DNA from: Chlamydoabsidia padenii
Lineage: Eukaryota > Mucoromycota > Mucoromycetes > Mucorales > Cunninghamellaceae
Reading direction: 5' to 3'
Length of the DNA stretch: 64,000 nucleotides
NCBI GenBank assembly: GCA_025330725.1
Contig: JAIWND010000051.1
Location: forward strand, 1 to 64,000
Shown: positions 57,230-64,000 of the stretch, in pieces
How the letters are laid out: each line of letters begins with the position of its first letter
How positions within the stretch are numbered: the first letter of the stretch is position 1
Position numbers and translations under genes: made by a program
Notes under the pieces: model-generated
What the model saw: only the letters and a program-made list of their open reading frames with translations
Databases searched by the model: none
What the model was told of the DNA's origin: nothing

Positions 57230-58676
57230 TTAAGATGAGAAGGCCAGGGCAAGCAGGGAAGCCATACCGACACCAAAGACACCCGAGGTCAAAACACCAG
57301 CTGCATTCTTGGCAGTTTGAGGTTCAGAAGTAGCAATAGCAGAAGGTTTGACACTGGTTGGTTTATCCGTATGAGAAGTAGCGACAGATGAAGAGGACAC
57401 AGCATTGGTACCAACAGTTTCTTTATAAGACGCTTGCTTGTTACAATCACCTACCGTGGTCACTTTGAATGATTTCTACAATCAGTAAAAAAAAAAAAAA
57501 AAATCAGTACTTCACTTCCACCCCTCTCGAGAAGGATGCGGATCTTTACTTACCAAAAAAGTAGGCAACACCCGGACAGCAGCATCCACAGTGACATTAT
57601 ACAGATCATGTTCCAAGGAGACACCACCATGAGGGGCAGTAGCAGCTTCAGATGCCCATTTTGTTACATTGCCATCGACCCATGAAGCATGGAAGTTGGG
57701 GTTTTCGGTTAGCTATAGTGGTGATAATCAATGTATTAGTGATAAAGGTAGAGTATAAAGGGTAGGATGATTACTTACAGACCAGTCATTTGTATCATGA
57801 GTCCAGATCACAGCTACAGAATGCAATGATAATAAAAAAGGTGAGTATGATAATGATGATGATGATGATTTGGAAGAGGAGATTGATTACCTGAGAAGCC
57901 GAGAGCTTTGGCTACATCACGAACACGATTATCAATATCACCATAGGGCTAAATGACAATAAAAAAAAAAGAGAGAGAGAGAGAAAGAGTTAGTTATCAT
58001 CAAGCCTTTTTTTTTTTTTTTTTTTTTTTTAGAAAAAGTTATCAACTTACAGGTCTAAAGAATCGAGGGGATACACCGGTAACTTCCTTGATGACTTGTT
58101 CATTCCATTTCAATTCAGCCACGATTTGTTCATTAGTCAAGGAAGTCATGTAATTATGAGACCAAGTATGCATTGCAATTTCATGACCAGATTTGTAAGC
58201 ACGAAGAGCCAATTCAGGAAACTTGACGACTTGGCCACCCACCATAAAGAAGGTCGCCTTGGTGTTGGTTTTATCCAATTCATCATAAAGTTTGCCACTA
58301 AATTCAGAAGGACCGTCATCATAAGTAGGAGCCCATTCACCTTTAGGACATTGGTACAAATCTTCTTTACCAAAACAACCAGTGTAGGTCCAATCACAGT
58401 AAGGGTCACCTTCAGTTTGTGGTTCAGGGCCTATACAAGATAAAGGAGATGAGTATACAAAAAACCAAAAAGACGACTACCTTTCTTACCTTTTCCAGGA
58501 GTCACCTTCAAAACAGGAGCGGTGGTAATGTTGGCACTTTTAAGAAGAGCAAGCCATTCAGGCTTGGCAGTAGGAATGACACCAGGATCAGGATATGTTT
58601 CTTTAAAGGCAAATCCATTCACATTATTAATAGCGGCTAAAGCAATCGCACCAAGGAATAAAAGATTAGAATACAT
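57230..58676 (-). CDS. Chitin deacetylase, probably GPI-anchored
   Basis: Removes acetyl groups from chitin to make chitosan, a main wall polymer of Mucorales. Six exons, 58676-58490, 58430-58051, 57948-57891, 57813-57779, 57712-57554 and 57475-57230, encode 354 residues. A signal peptide covers about 1-21 (LLFLGAIALAAINNVNG). NodB motifs: TYDDGPSEFS (catalytic Asp and metal Asp), HTWSHNYMTS (metal His pair), FFRPPYGDID, then THDTNDWS and the LEHD motif (GGVSLEHDLY) with the His acid. A Ser/Thr-rich linker and a hydrophobic end (GVFGVGMASLLALAFSS) indicate a GPI anchor. Its length and layout match fungal cell-wall enzymes. Confidence 0.95.
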
Positions 58677-59436
58677 GATAAAAAGGAAGGGAAGGGGAAA
58701 AAGATGTCTAAAAAAAAAGTGTAAAGAAAGTGAAAGAGAAGGATCAGAATGGAAAAAGTAAAAAAAGTGGATTGAAATATGTCTTTTGTGTAACTCCGAC
58801 ATCGCAGCAAAAAAAAAAGTGCTGGATTGACGTTTGACAAGAAAGAATCCCTTTTTATCATAGAGTACATTAATCCATAGTCAGTACTTTATAGTCAGGA
58901 AGGTAGACTACTCGTGCGATTCGATTGTTTTTGTGGTTGGACAGAACATTAGGAAGAGGTCTATGGTTTCCAAATCTTCCAAATCGAAGATTTACAACTC
59001 CGCTTCAACCACTTTTGGATTTACATTGCTTGCTATATATAACTATATGCAGATACAATTATAAGCAAATAAAACATATCAAACATTAAACCAGTAGATT
59101 ATAAACATACTTGTTGGATCATCAGTTAAAAGAAGACATATCGCAAAGCGGGATTTGAATATTTCGGCACCTGAGAAAGTAATAACTGTTGGACGGCAGG
59201 TACCAAAGCCGAGTTCGATCATTCATCATAAAGTCAAGGACTTGATCTCGATTACGGTTTTAATATTATAAATGGGTTAAAAAAGGTTTCAATTTTATTA
59301 AGGTATCGATCATAAAAATAAAAGAAGATTTAAGCTATGGGAGAAGAAAGTAAATTTACTTTAGTATGTATGTGTGTGTAAAGACAAATCCATCGTTTCT
59401 ATATCCATAGTGCACAAGTGCCAAGGTATCCAATGT
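58677..59436. other. Spacer between chitin deacetylase and OB-fold genes
   Basis: No exon seen. It contains a promoter word at 59149, 473 bases upstream of the deacetylase start. Confidence 0.5.
59149..59156 (+). promoter_or_regulatory. CGGGATTT element upstream of chitin deacetylase
   Basis: Exact copy (AGCGGGATTTGAATATT) in the opposite orientation to the deacetylase gene, 473 bases from its start. Confidence 0.35.
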
Positions 59437-60042
59437 TTAGTATTTGACAAGGTATTCAATAAAAGACAAGTTGTTAGACATGTTGATAGAGTCATCCTTG
59501 TCGCCCGTAGCCATTTCAATATCAGAGTCCAAATCGACCACAAGCCTAATAGAGCCAGCCACCACTTGAGTATATCCATTCTTGATATTAATCCAGGTTC
59601 CACTTTCTAGACCTTCCATCCACCCACCAAGTAGACAAAAAAAAAAAAAAAAAAGGCAACCATTCCTTTGTTAATTGCTTTTATACTACTTTTTCCTTTT
59701 CCTTGTGATTACCTTTGATCGGCACCTTCAACACGATACAGCCAGATTGGTCACCTACCAAGTATTCACTCATCTGAATCGGTACACCTATCAAAGATCA
59801 ATATAAACATAGTGTTAGCGCTGATTGTGTTTGTTATTATAAAGTAGTACTACATCTTACCATTCTTTACGCTTTCCATCGTTACCAACCAATCCAGCAC
59901 CTTGAGGCAAAGGTGAATCCCGTGTTGATTTGGCTTGACTGTGTTTATCGAGTTAACGGCAGCTTGATATAGAAAAAGATAATAGATAACGTTAGTACTT
60001 CAATCATCCCATCCTGACTTGGTTTGTTTTACCTATTGGCAT
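59437..60042 (-). CDS. Small single-OB-fold protein, SSB/SOSS-B-like
   Basis: Four exons, 60042-60033, 59962-59861, 59787-59713 and 59606-59437, encode 118 residues in frame. The core reads as one OB fold: VKPNQHGIHLCLKVLDW as strand 1, SEYLVGDQSGCIVLKVPI (the conserved GD-x-[ST]G-C-[IV] turn of strands 2-3), SGTWINIKNGYTQVVAGSIR and LVVDL as the last strands. This spacing matches small single-stranded nucleic acid binding proteins of the SOSS-B/hSSB kind and related fungal proteins. No acidic tail or zinc site is present. The first coding exon holds only ATG CCA ATA G. Its role in DNA or RNA metabolism is inferred from the fold only. Confidence 0.72.
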
Positions 60043-60091
60043 TGGAAAGAAAAAGGAAAGAGGTGAAAAAGTGAATTTGAAGTAGCACGCG

Positions 60092-60099
60092 CGGGATTT
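60092..60099 (+). promoter_or_regulatory. CGGGATTT element upstream of the OB-fold gene
   Basis: Exact copy (GCGGGATTTAAAAATC), 50 bases from the OB-fold ATG on the opposite strand. A CT-rich leader toward the plus strand begins right after it. Confidence 0.5.
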
Positions 60100-60183
60100 A
60101 AAAATCAATTTCTTGACTTTACTTTTTTCTTTCCTCAGCCTTTTCGTCTCTCTCTCTTTCTTGTTTCATTGTTGGAAATAAGG

Positions 60184-60473
60184 ATGGAACAAGGAAAGAT
60201 TTGGGCTTCACTTATATGGAACAAATACTGCTACGATTTGGCTTGATCTCATAGAATTTCTTTGGAGTGGGTACTTCATTCAAGACTTTACACCACGGCG
60301 ATTCTACAACTTCCTCTTGGAACTGGCTGAACACTATTGACCTTAACGAATGGTAATGACAACTAAAACGCATGGATCCTGTCAAGACTTTGGCAACACT
60401 ATGAAAGAAGATGAATACGGGAAACATGGTATGGCTCCTTCTGGTTTTCGATCTGATGCCGTCACTTTTATCG
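60184..60473 (+). other. Unresolved transcript-like region
   Basis: A promoter word, a CT-rich leader and an ATG at 60184 resemble the start of a gene, but that frame closes after 20 codons. Two further frames look protein-like in part: one at 60199-60341 (DLIEFLWSGYFIQDFTPRR, no ATG) and one at 60358-60490 (MKEDEYGKHGMAPSGFRSDA, ending in TAA). No GT-AG intron joins them in phase. It could be a small decayed gene, a noncoding RNA or a short-ORF transcript. Confidence 0.25.
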
Positions 60474-60906
60474 ACTACGGGTATGCTTAAAACTATCAAT
60501 CACCTTACAAGGCATTTGAATCAAGTAGCAGGATCAAGGAACAAACGTTACGATAATAGTGCTAGCCGCTCTCTCCCACTCTCATCTATTAACACTCACT
60601 GTTACCGCATCCCTTTACCCCTTACCCTTTTAATATAGACACTGTAGACATAATTGATGATTGTTACTGTATTTATAATAAAACTCTTGATACTTTTTTT
60701 AATAATTTAGATGACATTTTACATGAAATAAGCTGGGAATGATTGTGGACCAAGTCTTGAATCATATGTTTAACCTATTTATGCAAGAAAAGCTTTGCAC
60801 CTGGATTGTCAGAATAGGGCAAAATTGATTTATTCGCCACTCCCCATCTTTGCAGTTTCAAACCCCGCATACCAGATCCCACTTGACATGGTAAAAACAG
60901 TTATGC

Positions 60907-61090
60907 GAGTCTCAAAAGTCAATCGATTAACTCCAAATTTTGTACTGTATGTTCTTCATAATATTAGAATATAATCCTATGAATTCCATCTAATCAAATG
61001 GAACCAATCCTGTGATTTTCAGGCCAGAAGAAGGATCCTTTTTCGATTTCTTTTTGTCCATACCACCCAGCCAAATCACCTCTTCTTCCT

Positions 61091-61123
<33 letters not shown>

Positions 61124-61395
61124 ACATAATAGATTCTAACAAAAATTGATAGGTATTATCTCATGGGGTATAGGAACATGTGGTACAATGTACACTGTAG
61201 CAAAATGAAAACTCAGGGAATGGCGCGGTTGCATGAATTTGGCCCATCTTTTTCAAATTCGCATGACGGGACTGAAACCATCCATAAAAGTCTAGAGAGT
61301 CAATCGATTGGTTCCAAATTTAAATCAGAGAATCTCCATAGTACTAGATACCAACCCTGTCAATTTGAGGCCAACCAAATCACTTTTTTTACCTT
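60907..61395. repeat. Diverged direct duplication
   Basis: A block starting at 60907 and one at 61289 share AGTCT, AGTCAATCGATT, CCAAATTT, then CCAATCCTGT/CCAACCCTGT with AGGCCA, then CCAAATCAC in the same order. Identity is partial and the second copy is shorter by about 35 bases between the shared pieces. Confidence 0.45.
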
Positions 61396-61566
61396 GTCTC
61401 CCCATCCCCCGTAAGATCGTATGAAGAAATAAAACCCAGGCAACTACATTATACATGATGTGGCTAGAATAATTTTGGAACTTTGATGAATGTTCTAAAG
61501 TATATGAGAAAGGTAAAGGCATGGCAATACAATATGTATACAGGTAAAGGACAGTCGATGATCAAG

Positions 61567-61599
61567 CGGGATTTAAATAATTTGCGGGCGGCGGGATTT
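61567..61599 (+). promoter_or_regulatory. Two CGGGATTT elements upstream of the DNA-PKcs gene
   Basis: Exact copies at 61567-61574 and 61592-61599, 25 bases apart, 92-124 bases before the ATG and in gene orientation, with a GCGGGCGG stretch between them. Confidence 0.55.
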
Positions 61600-61690
61600 T
61601 AACACCAACAAAAGCAAGTGAGCGGACGAATTTCCGTTTCTTTCGCTTCCTCTTCCCCTAAAAAAAAAAAAAAAGCAGGTTACATTCGAC

Positions 61691-64000
61691 ATGTCACGGA
61701 TAACACATCTTGCTTCTTTGCTGGAAGACCTCAACAAGTACACACCTCAAAACAATCAAAGGAATGCAACAGCAGCCACACTCGACCCCAAAACATTAGC
61801 TGTCGATCTTGCCACCACGACCTTGAATGACATTACTGACACGGACTTTGGTAGGTAGATAAGTACATACAACAACACATTCATAATAATTAAACTCATG
61901 TTATTTTTATTATAGATTATGCGGTATCCTTGTTATTCCAACGTGTAAATGGTTTACTACCCTTCTTGCGATCTAACGTCTATACAAAAGAAAGTCTCGT
62001 CAAAGGTGCTCAAACTACTCTTCTGGACTTTCTTGCCTCCCTCTTCAACAAGGCGAAACCTCTTTTGAAACCATATATGAAGTCAATAGAGGTAACCAAA
62101 AGTGTAATTAACAAATGACATTTGACTAATATTATTGCATGTTGTAGCAAACTTGTGTCGTCTTGGCTTGTGATGGTGCTCCACCTGTGCGTGTCAAGTC
62201 ACTCTCTGTATTGACCGAACTTTTAAAAGACTCAACGCAGGTGGTTGAAACTTATATGAATATCAAAGAATTGTATGAAAAGTAAGTCTAATTGGGGATT
62301 TTTTTATTCTAGTAGATCATTAACGTCAATTTGATTTATTACGCATAGATTCTCATACGAACTCAGACGTGGTGTATCATCTGTACCAAACACAGTGAAA
62401 GGGGCACTCTTGGACTTTTTGGGTACAATCACAAAATATCATACTGACAAGGTGACACTGTTACAGACAAAACTGCTGGCAAAAAACTGTACCAATATCC
62501 TTTCTCACGAACTTTATGACAAATCTGATGGTGCCGACAACAATATCATTGCTGGTGCTTTGAATGGTATATCATGTTTACTATCTAATAACATGTATGA
62601 TATAAATCAACGTAAGTAAAAGAATCAAAAGAAGAAGAAAACAATAAAATAGCCTCATTCACACTACTTACTTCTTTTATTTTGATAGTATCCATTGATA
62701 TCAGACCTATATATAATGCACTAAAGTTGGTACTTGTTATTCCCGATAACCTGACAAGATATGCTGCTCCTATTGGTAATTGACACTAAACGGGTATTGG
62801 AATTATGAATAACCTTCTCTTTTTATAAATAGCTGGATTGGAACTCTTCATCGAACATGCACAACTTTTGCGTCTTTATTTGGTCCAAGATTACCCTGAA
62901 ATATATACATCACTTCAGAAATTATGTGGTCATCAAAACCGGGACATCAAAAAACTGGGATATCGAGCATTGGAATGCTCCTTCAAACAGGTGATTTAGA
63001 CAAAAAGATGCTGGGACAACCGGTTTGTGATATTAATGATTTGCTGTATTATCAATAGATTGGTGCAGCGGCTTCTCGAAACACAGGCATACAAGAGCGA
63101 TCTATATTCAATGTAAAGTAGTGCAATATTAAACTGGCTCCATGTTATACTAATCCTGTTTGTTGTTTTTGTTTAGTTTTATATTAGGATCTTTAGCATT
63201 GGCCTTCAACAGGACTACGCTGACCTAGATTTCCAACTTCTCTCTATCTCTGTCCGTGGTATTGGTTACTTTGCAAAGGCAGTGACTGAATTCATGCAAC
63301 CTGATGAACTGGATTCATTACAAGAACAGCTCGCTCATAAAGGTACTTGGCTTTGTATGATGTAAGTTGTTGATGATAAGAAATAGAGATGGGCATTATA
63401 TTGATCTTTATATATGTGTAGGATCAACTCTGGTAAAGAAAAACGTACCGACAACCTACCATCATTTATTCAATCCTACACTCAAATCGTCCGACACTTT
63501 GAAACAGTACAACCAGCTATCCTATCCATCCTCAACAAAATGACAGACTCCTTTGTATCACTCTATAGTCAAACATCTGCTTACAGTCGACAACCGGGTG
63601 TGCTATCCATCCAAAACTTAATTAAAACACTCTACCTGAAAGGTGAAGGAAAGCTACGACAATTTTTATCCCCCTTTTGTAAGTAAAAATAACCATCATT
63701 GATAATTTTTTATTTTAATTTTACTAATCACTCTATTCCTTGCTAGTTTACAACTCTCTTATCTCCACCTGCAATGATAAAGATAGCAACTTCAGCATCA
63801 TGGTGGAAGATGGTCCTTCAAGTTACAAGGAACTGGTATACTTTTGGACTTCGATACTCAACAAGCGCTACTTTATCAACCCTGACAGCGACCAAGATAA
63901 AGATGAAGTTGGCGATAATTACAGTGACTCTTTTTGGGATTCCTATGGTGACAACAACGAGGCGGACAAAAGTAATCAACAAATACACTCAATACTCTAC
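61691..64000 (+). CDS. PRKDC: DNA-dependent protein kinase catalytic subunit, N-terminal part (continues past window)
   Basis: Ten exons visible: 61691-61850, 61916-62091, 62148-62281, 62349-62611, 62689-62775, 62833-62990, 63059-63112, 63177-63361, 63422-63678 and 63747 to beyond 64000, about 576 codons. The protein is all-helical HEAT-like, and several stretches follow the N-terminal region of animal DNA-PKcs in the same order: LTRYAAPIAGLELFIEHAQL; HQNRDIKKLGYRALECSFKQ; LSISVRGIGYFAKAV; NLPSFIQSYTQIVRHFETV; and SYKELVYFWTSILNKRYF. DNA-PKcs binds Ku at DNA double-strand ends and drives non-homologous end joining. The kinase domain would lie several kilobases to the right. Ascomycete and basidiomycete models lack this gene, so its presence fits an early-diverging fungus. 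ATM, ATR, TOR and Tra1 are less likely because the matched order is specific to DNA-PKcs. Confidence 0.82.

Larger units (their letters stand above)
60043..61690. other. Divergent spacer between OB-fold and DNA-PKcs genes
   Basis: About 1.65 kb. It contains the unresolved region above, an ancient partial duplication at 60907-61395, a T tract at 61090-61121 and two promoter words just before the DNA-PKcs start. Confidence 0.5.

Noticed and set aside
60212..60499. Minus-strand open frame of 95 codons
   Set aside because: It starts at a TTG, has no family motif and overlaps protein-like pieces on the other strand. There is no independent support.

Overview
The window is nuclear DNA of a filamentous fungus, most likely an early-diverging one of the Mucoromycota (Mucorales-like). 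It is AT-rich. Nearly every gene is cut by short introns of about 50-120 bases with GTAAGT-type donors, CTAAC-type branch points and TAG/CAG acceptors. A velvet regulator, a Pho80-type cyclin, a chitin deacetylase and an Mcm1-type MADS protein all read as fungal, while a DNA-PKcs gene, absent from the usual yeast models, points away from Dikarya. I see no transposon, phage, CRISPR or rRNA. One tRNA-Glu(UUC) is present.

Layout from left to right: sorting nexin MVP1 (minus, runs off the left edge); homoserine kinase THR1 (minus); a small unknown protein (minus); a TPR protein (plus); a broken acetate-transporter-family pseudogene (minus) followed by a second decayed coding remnant; a Golgi-type glycosyltransferase (minus); a peroxisomal Lon protease (plus); a WWE-domain protein (minus); an Nha1-type Na+/H+ antiporter (plus); a TACO1/YebC mitochondrial translation factor (minus); a Pho80-like cyclin and a TB2/DP1/HVA22 (REEP) membrane protein (plus); tRNA-Glu; septin CDC12 (plus); a multi-pass membrane protein (minus); a velvet factor, MCM1, mitochondrial uL6 and the kinetochore scaffold KNL1/Spc7 (plus); an NBR1-type autophagy receptor and a TRK potassium transporter (minus); a small Met/Asn/Gly-repeat protein (minus) divergent from NHP10 (plus); an AdipoR/Izh receptor (plus); an F-box protein (minus); a small C2H2 protein (plus); chitin deacetylase and a small OB-fold protein (minus); and the first ten exons of a DNA-PKcs gene (plus, runs off the right edge).

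The genes do not form a pathway cluster. They are ordinary housekeeping and regulatory genes packed with 0.1-1.6 kb spacers. What links them is a shared short DNA word, CGGGATTT, usually continuing as GAAA or AAAA. I counted 26 exact copies on the two strands. Most lie in intergenic DNA and about half are 50-280 bases upstream of a start codon. It looks like a promoter element serving many unrelated genes and is the strongest unexplained signal here.

Exon boundaries were worked out by hand from splice signals, reading-frame continuity and conserved protein motifs. For almost all genes the summed exon lengths are divisible by three. Family names come from recalled family knowledge, not from a database search.
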